A stretch of 13,901 bases of DNA from JBBITW01 sp037440525 (GTDB lineage: Bacteria; Desulfobacterota; BSN033; UBA1163), in the NCBI GenBank assembly GCA_037440525.1, contig JBBITW010000094.1:1-13901 (forward strand), in the 5' to 3' direction. Positions 7,204 to 13,805 of the stretch are shown here, piece after piece. Positions within the stretch are counted from its first letter, which is position 1; the number at the start of each line of letters is the position of its first letter. The position numbers were made by a program, and so were the translations under genes. Under the pieces are notes generated by a model. The model ran no database searches. It saw only the letters and a list, made by a program, of their open reading frames with translations, and was not told the origin of the DNA.

Positions 7204-7209
7204 ATTATA
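7204..7209 (-). promoter_or_regulatory. Candidate -10 element for uvrC
   Basis: On the minus strand a perfect TATAAT lies 21 bases upstream of the uvrC ATG, which would give a very short leader. No convincing -35 sits 16-18 bases further up; only T-rich sequence is there. The call rests on the hexamer and its position alone. Confidence 0.35.
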
Positions 7210-7242
7210 CAGGAAATTCAACCATCAAAAATGGCTCCTTAA

Positions 7243-7304
7243 AAATTGTTCAATTTAGAACTAAATAATTGTTGACTTTAGTAATCCATTTTAGCTAAAT
7301 TTAG
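7243..7304 (+). promoter_or_regulatory. Possible promoter/operator region of the DUF169 gene
   Basis: This divergent uvrC/DUF169 spacer holds TTGACT (7272-7277, 5 of 6 to the -35 consensus) with a poor -10 candidate CTAAAT at 7295-7300, 17 bases on. Around it are small perfect palindromes: AAATTG-TT-CAATTT (7243-7256), TTTAGCTAAA (7290-7299) and CTAAATTTAG (7295-7304). The last two overlap the putative -10 and could be operator sites. In such AT-rich DNA short palindromes arise by chance, so this is tentative. Confidence 0.25.
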
Positions 7305-7337
7305 GTAAGAAGAGAAACCAATATGGAGGATAAGAGA

Positions 7338-8084
7338 ATGAATATGTTTTCTCATGATTTACTGGAGCAACTTTTAAAAACCATTGGATTAAAGGAGTAT
7401 CCACTGGGTGTACATTATACAAATGATAAATTAGAAGGTATTACACCAAATAAAGGGGTATCGGGATGTATGATCGGCCTTTTACAGAATGCGAGAAAGA
7501 AGGGAGAAACAGTCTACTTTGATAAAGACCATTTTGGTTGCCCAGGCGGAGCTTACTATATGGGTTTCAGGGAAATCCCTCGTCCCAATATAGAGTATTT
7601 TCTATCATGTGGAATCCCTGGCGAAATGGAGGGAGAGCGTTATATCAAAACACCAGAGCTGGCAAGAGAATTCTTTAAAAATATGAAACCCCGACCTTCC
7701 CCTGCCTCCTACTGTGTCTTTAAACCCCTTAATAGATTTCAAGATGGGAAAATGCCGGAGGTAGTAATCTTCTTTGGATCACCTGATATTCTCTCCGGGC
7801 TCTTCACATTAATAAATTATTCCCTCGAAAGAACCGACGGGGTATATACACCTTTTGGTTCTGGATGCAGTTCAATCCTAACCTATCCCTTGAAGGAAGC
7901 TGAAAAGGCAGAGCCCCGTGCTGTCCTCGGGATGTTTGATGTTTCAGCAAGACCCATGGTGGAGAGGGATGTCTTAACAATTTCCATGCCCTATCAAGTA
8001 TTTCTGAAACTACTTGAGAATATCTCAGGGAGTTTTCTTGAGACGGAGAGCTGGAAAAAGGTCTTGAGGAGAATATCAAACTAA
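7338..8084 (+). CDS. DUF169 family protein
   Basis: Soluble protein (248 aa from ATG 7338) of the DUF169 family, whose biochemical role is not established as far as I know. Family features seen: an N-terminal PLGVHYTND strand, a central CMIGLLQNARKKGETVYFDKD segment, then CPGGAYYMGF, and a later PFGSGCSSI. Cysteines fall in conserved-looking contexts (CMIG, GCPGG, SCGIPG, YCVFKP, GCSSI), which suggests metal or Fe-S binding; that is inference. A longer frame begins at ATG 7323, but that codon plus the next bases form the GGAGG (7325-7329) that serves ATG 7338 at 8-base spacing, so the later start is preferred. ATG 7344 is also possible. No partner gene adjoins it: uvrC is divergent, and a 310-base non-coding stretch follows. 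Confidence 0.8.
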   Translation: MNMFSHDLLEQLLKTIGLKEYPLGVHYTNDKLEGITPNKGVSGCMIGLLQNARKKGETVYFDKDHFGCPGGAYYMGFREIPRPNIEYFLSCGIPGEMEGERYIKTPELAREFFKNMKPRPSPASYCVFKPLNRFQDGKMPEVVIFFGSPDILSGLFTLINYSLERTDGVYTPFGSGCSSILTYPLKEAEKAEPRAVLGMFDVSARPMVERDVLTISMPYQVFLKLLENISGSFLETESWKKVLRRISN

Positions 8085-8159
8085 AAGACCCTTTTCATAC
8101 CATTCAATAATGATGAATATAAAATTTTTGGACCATCTTCAAAAAAGTTGCTAAGATAA

Positions 8160-8346
8160 TTGGGATTCAAGGGGTCAAGGATTCAAGGGGTCAAAGGGAA
8201 AAAAGATATTCACTAACATCACAGATAAGAAAGGCTGGTTTATCAGTTCCGTGTAACATAAAATCCTTTCCGCAAGAGGTGGATCCGATTCTGTTGGAAA
8301 AAATAAACACCTAAACCCTTGAATCCTGGAATCCTCGAATCCTTTT
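8160..8346. repeat. Repeat element with 8-bp-unit inverted termini (most of the 8085-8394 gene-free stretch)
   Basis: The left end is two 16-bp tandem units GGATTCAAGGGGTCAA (8163-8178 and 8179-8194), each made of two related 8-mers. The right end carries the same motif inverted: CCCTTGAATCC (8316-8326), followed by the degenerate 8-mers TGGAATCC (8327-8334) and TCGAATCC (8335-8342), then a T run. Between the ends lie about 120 bases with no convincing gene. The whole resembles a small non-autonomous element. The flanks, 8085-8159 and 8347-8394, show nothing else beyond the yjbQ ribosome site. Confidence 0.6.
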
Positions 8347-8394
8347 TGGCAACGGAATTGAGAAGAACTAAATTTTTTATTAATGGAGGCCTTT

Positions 8395-8811
8395 ATGATT
8401 CTCTCCGAAACTATTTCAATAAGCACAAAAGGATTTTGTGATATGATTGATATAACAGAAAAGGTGAATTCAGTTATTAAAAATTCAAAGATTGAGAATG
8501 GTCTGGTTACGGTCTTCTGCCCTGGTTCAACAGGGGCAATCACAACCATTGAATATGAATCAGGTGTGCTTAGGGATCTTCAAAGGGCAATTGAGAAGAT
8601 TGCTCCGTCAGATATACCATATGAACACGATAAACGCTGGGGAGATGGGAATGGTTTCTCTCATGTAAGGGCAGCCCTGATGAAACCTTCGTTAACAGTT
8701 CCTATTATTAATAAAAATCTTACCCTCGGAACATGGCAGCAGATCATTTTTATCGACTTTGATAACCGGAAGAGAAACAGAAACATCCTCATTCACATCA
8801 TGGGTGAATAA
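8395..8811 (+). CDS. YjbQ/UPF0047 family protein
   Basis: Small cytoplasmic protein (138 aa, usual 130-145) of the YjbQ/UPF0047 family; E. coli YjbQ has weak thiamine-phosphate synthase activity, but the main role is unsettled. Family marks: the C-terminal block WGDGNGFSHVRAAL, then LGTWQQIIFIDFDNRKRNR, including the histidine of the GNG-SH motif and the D-R-R pattern. The N-terminal motif, often HTTA or HTSA, reads CPGSTGAITTIEYESG here, so the usual histidine is replaced; this variant may define a subgroup. The start is set at ATG 8395 because GGAGG at 8385-8389 precedes it by five bases. A longer frame from ATG 8383 would place the ribosome site inside the coding region. Confidence 0.85.
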   Translation: MILSETISISTKGFCDMIDITEKVNSVIKNSKIENGLVTVFCPGSTGAITTIEYESGVLRDLQRAIEKIAPSDIPYEHDKRWGDGNGFSHVRAALMKPSLTVPIINKNLTLGTWQQIIFIDFDNRKRNRNILIHIMGE

Positions 8812-8815
8812 AATC

Positions 8816-8830
8816 TAAATTGAGCGATTC
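8816..8830 (+). repeat. Solo terminus of the 2064-2208 element family
   Basis: TAAATTGAGCGATTC here matches the 2064 terminus exactly over 13 bases. It also matches the inverted 2208 terminus over 15 bases with one C/T difference. It follows the yjbQ stop by four bases and runs straight into GTCATTGCGAGG-type repeat sequence. No partner terminus is found downstream within the gap, so it is either a degraded element or a shared insertion end. Confidence 0.5.
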
Positions 8831-8862
8831 CAGATTGTCATTGCGAGGCAATCTCTCCAAAA

Positions 8863-8964
8863 TTGTCATTCCGAGCGAAGCGAGGAATCTATGAGATTGC
8901 CACGTCCCCCGCATCAAGTGCGGGGTCCTCGCAACGATTTCGCCGGATTGTCACGCCCTTTGGG
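8863..8964. repeat. 102-bp structured intergenic repeat, copy 2
   Basis: Same orientation and length as 5188-5289, with seven differences, all transitions. The central hairpin CCCCGCA-TCAAG-TGCGGGG (8907-8925) and the GCGAGGA/TCCTCGC pair (8880-8886/8926-8932) are unchanged; the outer GTCATT partner has become AACGAT (8933-8938). A smaller related module, GTCATTGCGAGGCAATCTC, precedes it at about 8836-8854. Like copy 1 it lies between convergent genes (yjbQ and the TSUP gene), in line with a transcription-ending or mRNA-end role. Confidence 0.85.
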
Positions 8965-8995
8965 AGATAAAAGATGAGAAATCCTTTGACCATGT

Positions 8996-9823
8996 TTATC
9001 TAAGAAGGATATATATCCCAATAATGATATTATAGAAGGCAAATAATTTTCTCAGGCGAATTGGATGAGTTTTAAAAGATACATAGGCTCCTACCCTCCC
9101 CATAATGATTGTGCCAATAGCAAGGGCCACTCCATGCTGAAGGTCTACAAATCCGAGAGTCCAATCGGGCAAATCCGTATGACCAATCCCATTAACGATA
9201 TAACCAGCAACTGAGAATAATGCAGTAATAACGATGGTGGCGCTCGATGTCCCTATAGCCAATTTTAAAGGCATATGGAGGAGATAATACATCATAGGGA
9301 TTGTCACCGCACCTCCTCCCAGACCTCCAATTGCTGAAATCGTCCCAGCAATTATTCCAACCCCGAGAAGACCGAATATATTTGGCCCTGATGAGGACTC
9401 GAACCTCTTCTGTGCCTGAACACCTCTTTCCCTAACCATCTGCACCCCTATCAGGATCACAAATGAGCCAAAAAACATCTGCAGGGTTTTCCCGCTTAAC
9501 CCTGAAGCTAAGTGGGCGGTTAGGAAGGCACTGAAGGCACTTGAAAATCCAATAAAAAGGACAGCACGCCTATCAACACTCTTCTGCTTGCTATGTTGAT
9601 ATGCACTTGCGAGAGAAGCAAAGACAATAACAAATAGACTGGTGCCAATCGCAATATGGGTAAAGACAGAAGAAGGAAGTCCCATCTTCCCATAACTGAA
9701 TAAAAGGACTGGCACGAGAAGAATTCCCCCTCCCACCCCAAAGAAACCTGCAAGAAATCCCACTCCACATCCCACCCCTACAAAAAGTAAGAATTCGAGA
9801 ATTGTCATACTATCCACTATCAA
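8996..9823 (-). CDS. TSUP-family membrane permease (TauE/SafE, DUF81)
   Basis: Inner-membrane protein (275 aa) of the TSUP family, whose studied members export sulfite, sulfoacetate or other sulfur and carboxylate anions; the substrate here is unknown. It has the two-fold repeat typical of the family: GFLAGFFGVGGGILLVPVL (about 22-40) in the first half and GTISAIGGLGGGAVTIPM (about 160-177) in the second. Each is followed by an AIGTS motif (58-62 and 189-193), with about eight hydrophobic helices in all. Start choice is unsure: TTG 9823 sits three bases after AGAGGA, GTG 9817 nine bases after it, and ATG 9808 further on; GTG or ATG are reasonable alternatives. It lies 95 bases downstream of der on the same strand and may be read through from it. 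Convergent with yjbQ across repeat copy 2. Confidence 0.88.
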   Translation of the reverse strand: MIVDSMTILEFLLFVGVGCGVGFLAGFFGVGGGILLVPVLLFSYGKMGLPSSVFTHIAIGTSLFVIVFASLASAYQHSKQKSVDRRAVLFIGFSSAFSAFLTAHLASGLSGKTLQMFFGSFVILIGVQMVRERGVQAQKRFESSSGPNIFGLLGVGIIAGTISAIGGLGGGAVTIPMMYYLLHMPLKLAIGTSSATIVITALFSVAGYIVNGIGHTDLPDWTLGFVDLQHGVALAIGTIIMGRVGAYVSFKTHPIRLRKLFAFYNIIIGIYILLR

Positions 9824-9918
9824 GTTTCCTCTTTCTTATTCATATTTCGGGGAGAATAACCCATTTCCTCCACATTCTGCGGAGATTTGATACTCTCTTC
9901 TTTTTAAAAAGCCATTGC

Positions 9919-11247
9919 TTAACCATCTCTTTTTTTCCTTCCCTTTTTCCTGAATATCAAACGGATTGGAACACCTTCGAAACCAAAGACCTTCCTCATC
10001 TGATTGATCAAATAACGTTCATAAGAAAAGTGGATTCCTTCGGGAAAGTTCGTATAGATTACAAATGTAGGAGGAGATGTTGAAACCTCAGTAATATAAT
10101 TGAGTTTTACATGATGGCCTCGATAGGATGGAGGGTGAGAGGCCTCTATCCATTTTTCAAGATATCGATTCAATTCTGCTGTAGAAATTCTCTTCTTTGC
10201 CTCTGCTGAAACATGGGAGGCCACCTCCAGGATTTTATTTACCCTCTGACCTGTTAAGGCGGAGACGAAGAGGATTGGTACATATGAAAGAAATTTCATA
10301 TTATCGTAGATCAAATTTCTATATTTTACCGAAGTATTTGAATCCTTTTCAATCAGATCCCATTTATTTACTACGAGAATGCATCCCCTTCCCTTCTCAT
10401 GAATAAATCCACCAATATGGGCATCCTGATCAGTCACCCCTTCTTTTGGGTCTAATAAAAGAAGTGCTACATTGCAACGATCTATTGCTCTAAGAGCCTC
10501 CACAATGCTATATTTCTCCAATCGCAGGCCTATTCGACTTTTCCGCCTGATTCCTGCTGTATCAATGAGTAGATATTCCTTGCCATCCTGCTTAAAGAAT
10601 GTATCAATTGCATCTCTTGTTGTCCCTGGTGCCTCGTTTACGATGAGCCTCTTATACCCCAAGATTCTATTGATAAGTGAAGACTTACCTACATTTGGTC
10701 TTCCAACCACGGCTATCTTTATCACATCCTCTGGCCATTTGTTCTCTTCAAGATTGGGGAGTCTTTTAATCACCTCTTCCATTAATTCGTCTATCCCATA
10801 ACGGTGCTCTGCTGAAATCGAATGTATCTTATCAACACCTAAACCATAAAATTCATAGACCCTCTCCTCATGCTTCGGTCCATCGATCTTATTGACAATA
10901 AATAAGACAGGTTTAGTCAATCTCCTCAAGATATCAACAATCTCTCTATCTGAATGGACCAGGCCCTCTTTCCCATCCATGATAAAGAGGATTAAATCAG
11001 CCTCGTCCATAGCTAACTGGCATTGCTCACGCATCTGAATAAATATTGGATCCTTTGTTGTGGGCTCAAAGCCCCCTGTATCGATCAGTGTAAATGACCT
11101 GCTGCCCCATTTTACATCAGAATAATTGCGGTCTCGAGTTACACCTGGTTCATTAGCAATAATTGCCTTCTTTGCTCCAATGATGCGATTGAACAAAGTG
11201 GATTTCCCTACATTCGGTCTTCCAACAATGGCAACAATGGGATTCAT
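9919..11247 (-). CDS. der: Ribosome biogenesis GTPase Der (EngA)
   Basis: Essential tandem-GTPase needed for 50S subunit maturation. At 442 aa it has the full layout: G domain 1 with P-loop GRPNVGKST (9-17), DTGGF (56-60) and NKID (119-122); G domain 2 with GRPNVGKSS (182-190), DTAG (229-232) and NKWD (294-297); and a C-terminal KH-like domain (about 350-435). The basic tail RKKGRKKRDG is usual for rRNA contact. ATG 11247 follows AGGAGAG by about nine bases. A promoter candidate precedes it at 11269-11297. It is divergent from the PilZ gene and precedes the TSUP gene on the same strand, with no obvious functional link to the latter. Confidence 0.97.
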   Translation of the reverse strand: MNPIVAIVGRPNVGKSTLFNRIIGAKKAIIANEPGVTRDRNYSDVKWGSRSFTLIDTGGFEPTTKDPIFIQMREQCQLAMDEADLILFIMDGKEGLVHSDREIVDILRRLTKPVLFIVNKIDGPKHEERVYEFYGLGVDKIHSISAEHRYGIDELMEEVIKRLPNLEENKWPEDVIKIAVVGRPNVGKSSLINRILGYKRLIVNEAPGTTRDAIDTFFKQDGKEYLLIDTAGIRRKSRIGLRLEKYSIVEALRAIDRCNVALLLLDPKEGVTDQDAHIGGFIHEKGRGCILVVNKWDLIEKDSNTSVKYRNLIYDNMKFLSYVPILFVSALTGQRVNKILEVASHVSAEAKKRISTAELNRYLEKWIEASHPPSYRGHHVKLNYITEVSTSPPTFVIYTNFPEGIHFSYERYLINQMRKVFGFEGVPIRLIFRKKGRKKRDG

Positions 11248-11268
11248 TATTCATCTCTCCTGTTTTTC

Positions 11269-11297
11269 ATTATAATCCATCTATAATTCTCATACAA
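11269..11297 (-). promoter_or_regulatory. Candidate sigma-70 promoter of der
   Basis: On the minus strand, TTGTAT (11292-11297) and a perfect TATAAT (11269-11274) are 17 bases apart. The predicted transcript would start near 11262, about 15 bases before the der ATG, with AGGAGAG in the leader. The -35 is only a half match, so the call depends on the -10 and the exact spacing. Confidence 0.45.
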
Positions 11298-11395
11298 TAA
11301 ACCCTCTGGAATAAAAGGAAATAATTAACAAAAAGTATTTCTTTTTTCCCCAAAATGTATTATGGTTAACAGAAATATCCTGAAGGGAGGTAGAA

Positions 11396-11749
11396 ATGGA
11401 CAAAGAATTTGTTGAGAAGCGTCGTGCTCCAAGAGTGGGATTGGAAGTAAAGATAAGGCTCTGTCCAATAGGAGCAAAATCGAATGTCTATGGTTGGTTA
11501 CAAGACCTCTCAAAGGGTGGATTCAGGCTAAGACCCGAAATTACTTCTGACTTTAGGGAAGTCTTCAAGGAAGGAGAAAAGATAACCTTTGAAACCTTTG
11601 AAGACTTTTTCAGACTTAAGGGGATGGGTGGAATCATATGGACTTCTGTTGGAGAAAATGTGCTCGGGATTAAATTTGATGATCTTGACGATGAGAGTAA
11701 AAAGGCCCTCGAGGACTTTTTAAAAATCTGCTTCAAAGAAAATTTATAA
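11396..11749 (+). CDS. Single-domain PilZ protein (probable c-di-GMP receptor)
   Basis: Small soluble protein (117 aa) consisting of one PilZ domain, the common receptor for cyclic di-GMP. The binding signature is complete: RRAPR at 9-13 (the RxxxR motif) and DLSKGGFRLR at 37-46 (the D/N-x-S-x-x-G motif), then beta strands with a GIIWTS segment and an acidic C-terminal helix. No output domain is attached, so it would act by binding a partner, for example in motility, pili or exopolysaccharide control; the target is unknown. ATG 11396 follows GGGAGGTAGAA, an excellent ribosome site. A TATTAT at 11358-11363 could be its -10, without a good -35. It stands alone, divergent from der and convergent with the HAD gene, whose stop is only 27 bases away. 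Confidence 0.9.
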   Translation: MDKEFVEKRRAPRVGLEVKIRLCPIGAKSNVYGWLQDLSKGGFRLRPEITSDFREVFKEGEKITFETFEDFFRLKGMGGIIWTSVGENVLGIKFDDLDDESKKALEDFLKICFKENL

Positions 11750-11776
11750 AAGTCTTATGGCCTTACCATTGCCAAA

Positions 11777-12478
11777 TTATCTCCTATCTTTGTGAATTGT
11801 CAAAAACTCACATACTTCTAAGATATCTTTAAGTATATAGTCTGCTTCTGCCTTTTCAAACTCCTCCCTTTTTGTCCTTCCTGTCAAAACCCCTATTGTC
11901 TTCATTCCAACCTTTTTCCCAACCTGAATATCTATAGGGTGATCTCCTATCATAAAGGCTTCCTTGGGTAATATACCTAAAGCCTTCGTAACAGAAAGGA
12001 GATGATCAGGATGGGGTTTAACATTCATAATCCTATCTCTCGATATAAAGATATCGCAATATTTATCAATATCTGGAAAGACCTTTCGAACCGCCTCCTC
12101 ACAATTCCTTGTGACAATCCCGATTTTTAATCCATTGGCCCTCAGTTTTCTCAATGTCTCTAATGCTCCATAGAGCAGTCTCCCATCCTCTGCTGATCTG
12201 ATTTCGATATCGTGAAGTATCTTGTGTGCATTCTGATAAAACTCCAGTGCATGAGAGGGTCTCTCCTTACTTAGAATTTCATATACCTCTCCAATCATCT
12301 CTAAAATATACCTCTCCTTAATCTCTCCCTCTGAAACCCCAAAACGACCCATCAATTCTAAAAGTTTTTCCCTCATAGAAGAGAAATCTATATTGAGAAC
12401 TGCTAAGGTCCCATCAAAATCTAAAACTATTGCCTTAATCCCTCTTAATTCTTTCTCTTCTTTTGCAGGTTTTTCCAT
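11777..12478 (-). CDS. HAD-superfamily phosphatase (phosphoglycolate phosphatase-like)
   Basis: Soluble Mg-dependent HAD hydrolase (233 aa) of subfamily I. Motif I is VLDFDGTLA with nucleophile D20 and acid/base D22; motif II is IVTRN with T123; motif III is K154 in VKPHPD; motif IV is GDHPID with D179 and D183. A helical cap lies between residues about 28 and 105. The overall look (LDFDGTL, NVKPHPD, MIGDHPIDI) is that of Gph/PpaX-type phosphatases, so phosphoglycolate, pyrophosphate or another small phosphate ester is possible. Substrate is not determined by motifs. It begins 32 bases after serB on the same strand, so the two are probably co-transcribed. The ribosome site before ATG 12478 is weak, compatible with translational dependence on serB. 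Confidence 0.88.
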   Translation of the reverse strand: MEKPAKEEKELRGIKAIVLDFDGTLAVLNIDFSSMREKLLELMGRFGVSEGEIKERYILEMIGEVYEILSKERPSHALEFYQNAHKILHDIEIRSAEDGRLLYGALETLRKLRANGLKIGIVTRNCEEAVRKVFPDIDKYCDIFISRDRIMNVKPHPDHLLSVTKALGILPKEAFMIGDHPIDIQVGKKVGMKTIGVLTGRTKREEFEKAEADYILKDILEVCEFLTIHKDRR

Positions 12479-12510
12479 GTAAAGTCTTTTCCGTTTTAGA
12501 TAAAAAGGAT

Positions 12511-13758
12511 TTATTTCCTCTTCATCTTTGATGCCTCAATTTCACATTTTATATCAAAGTCCGTAATTCCAAGGCAATAAAGAACCCCTTTCATATTATC
12601 ACTTGTAATAGAACCGTCAGCCACCTTTTTTAGAATCTCCTTTGCATTGAAGGCTATCCCCAGTCCTGCATTGGCAATCATAATTCTATCATTCGATCCA
12701 TCACCAACAGCCACAACTTCATCCCTTGAAATCCCTTCTCTCTCGCAGATTTCATCCATGATTTGGGCCTTTCTCTGTGCATCTATTATACTACCTTTAA
12801 TCTTTCCTGTAAGCCTCCCCATTTTAATCTCCAATTCGTTTCCATAGGCATAATCAAATCCCAATCGATCCTTTAAGATATCTGTAAAATAGGTAAACCC
12901 TCCGCTGATGAGTGCAACTTTGAAACCCATCTCTTTGAGAGAGGCAATCAATTCCTCACTCCCCTTGGTCAGTTGAATTGTCTCTGCAATCGACTTTAAA
13001 TCCTTTATCTTCAAACCCTTAAGAAGTGACACCCTCATACGGAGTGACTTTGAAAAATCCATTTCCTCTCTCATTCCCTCTTCAGTTAATCTCTTAATCT
13101 CTTTCTCAACACCTGCCGCCTTTGCCATCTCATTGATGATCTCTCCATCTACAATTGTTGAATCCATATCGAAGACAATAACCTTCTTTCTCTTCTTATA
13201 TATATGCTCGGGTTGGACAACAATATCCATTCCCACTTTCTTTGCTATTGAGGTAATATCCTTACGGAGTGTTGAAAAATTTGCCCCTCTTAGGTCAATC
13301 CACATTTCCATGGCGAGAAGCTCTCCCCTCGCAATCATTTTTATTCTTTCAATATTGCATCGGTGTTTGGCCAAAATGCTTGAGAATGAAGCTACAATCC
13401 CAGGTCGGTCTGCGCCCAATATGGTCAGGACATAAGGTTTTTTTGTCTCAGCCAGCCTTAATCCTTTAAATTCCTGAAGGGGCATAATTGTTATATTCAT
13501 AAACATCATTCTTGCAAGATTTAGAAGTCCCTTTTTTACCTCTATCAAATTGAAATTAGAACGAAAGGGTTGAATAAGAAGAACCATTGTAAACTGTGAA
13601 TGGATTACCGTCTGTTCGATGTCGACGATATTGAACCCTTTTTTATAAAGAAATCGTGTAATCTTCGAGACAATACCAACCTTATCCTCTCCAACCACGG
13701 AGACAACATAAAAATCCCCTTTTTTCAAAAATGGATTTACTTCCAATTTGCACCTCAC
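12511..13758 (-). CDS. serB: Phosphoserine phosphatase SerB with two N-terminal ACT domains
   Basis: Catalyses the last step of L-serine synthesis, phosphoserine to serine. The C-terminal HAD domain (about 190-400) has FDMDSTIVDGE with nucleophile D197, D199 and E206, LISGG with S285, K330 and VGDGSNDRIM with D353 and D357, all standard for SerB. Two ACT domains precede it: FYVVSVVGEDKVGIVSKITR (about 16-95) and YVLTILGADRPGIVASFSSI (about 109-185). At 415 aa it is the long, ACT-bearing type, in which ACT domains are thought to sense serine or another amino acid. The frame opens at GTG 13758, but TTG 13746 has GAGGTG at a good distance and may be the real start. It leads a probable two-gene operon with the HAD phosphatase. 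Confidence 0.95.
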   Translation of the reverse strand: MRCKLEVNPFLKKGDFYVVSVVGEDKVGIVSKITRFLYKKGFNIVDIEQTVIHSQFTMVLLIQPFRSNFNLIEVKKGLLNLARMMFMNITIMPLQEFKGLRLAETKKPYVLTILGADRPGIVASFSSILAKHRCNIERIKMIARGELLAMEMWIDLRGANFSTLRKDITSIAKKVGMDIVVQPEHIYKKRKKVIVFDMDSTIVDGEIINEMAKAAGVEKEIKRLTEEGMREEMDFSKSLRMRVSLLKGLKIKDLKSIAETIQLTKGSEELIASLKEMGFKVALISGGFTYFTDILKDRLGFDYAYGNELEIKMGRLTGKIKGSIIDAQRKAQIMDEICEREGISRDEVVAVGDGSNDRIMIANAGLGIAFNAKEILKKVADGSITSDNMKGVLYCLGITDFDIKCEIEASKMKRK

Positions 13759-13774
13759 CTTTTCTTTTTTTAAA

Positions 13775-13804
13775 TAGATACCTTAAATAAAAGATATCTG
13801 TCAA
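13775..13804 (-). promoter_or_regulatory. Candidate sigma-70 promoter of serB
   Basis: On the minus strand a perfect TTGACA (13799-13804) is followed after 18 bases by TATCTA (13775-13780, half match to TATAAT). Transcription would start near 13768, a few bases before GTG 13758 and about 20 before TTG 13746; so short a leader favours the TTG start. A second minus-strand TATAAT lies further up, near 13845-13850, without a good -35. Confidence 0.45.
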
Positions 13805-13805
13805 C

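Noticed and set aside
7251..7258. CAATTTAG upstream of the DUF169 gene as a third terminus of the 2064-2208 element
   Set aside because: Only eight bases match and the following bases diverge; expected by chance in AT-rich DNA.
8206..8256. Protein-like reading IFTNITDKKGWFISSV then stop, inside the 8160-8346 element
   Set aside because: Only 16 residues without a start or family match; could be a gene tail captured in the element, but not supportable.
8175..8549. 124-codon minus-strand open frame
   Set aside because: It covers the 8-bp-unit repeat and the antisense of yjbQ; no recognisable domain.
5188..8964. CRISPR or phage-related reading of the two 102-bp repeats
   Set aside because: Only two distant copies, no regular spacers, no cas or phage genes; they are dispersed intergenic repeats.
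9802..10083. 93-codon plus-strand open frame
   Set aside because: Antisense to the der C-terminus and the der-TSUP spacer; composition of a shadow frame.
13133..13435. 100-codon plus-strand open frame within serB
   Set aside because: Lies opposite the conserved ACT and HAD coding region of serB, with no independent ribosome site or family features.
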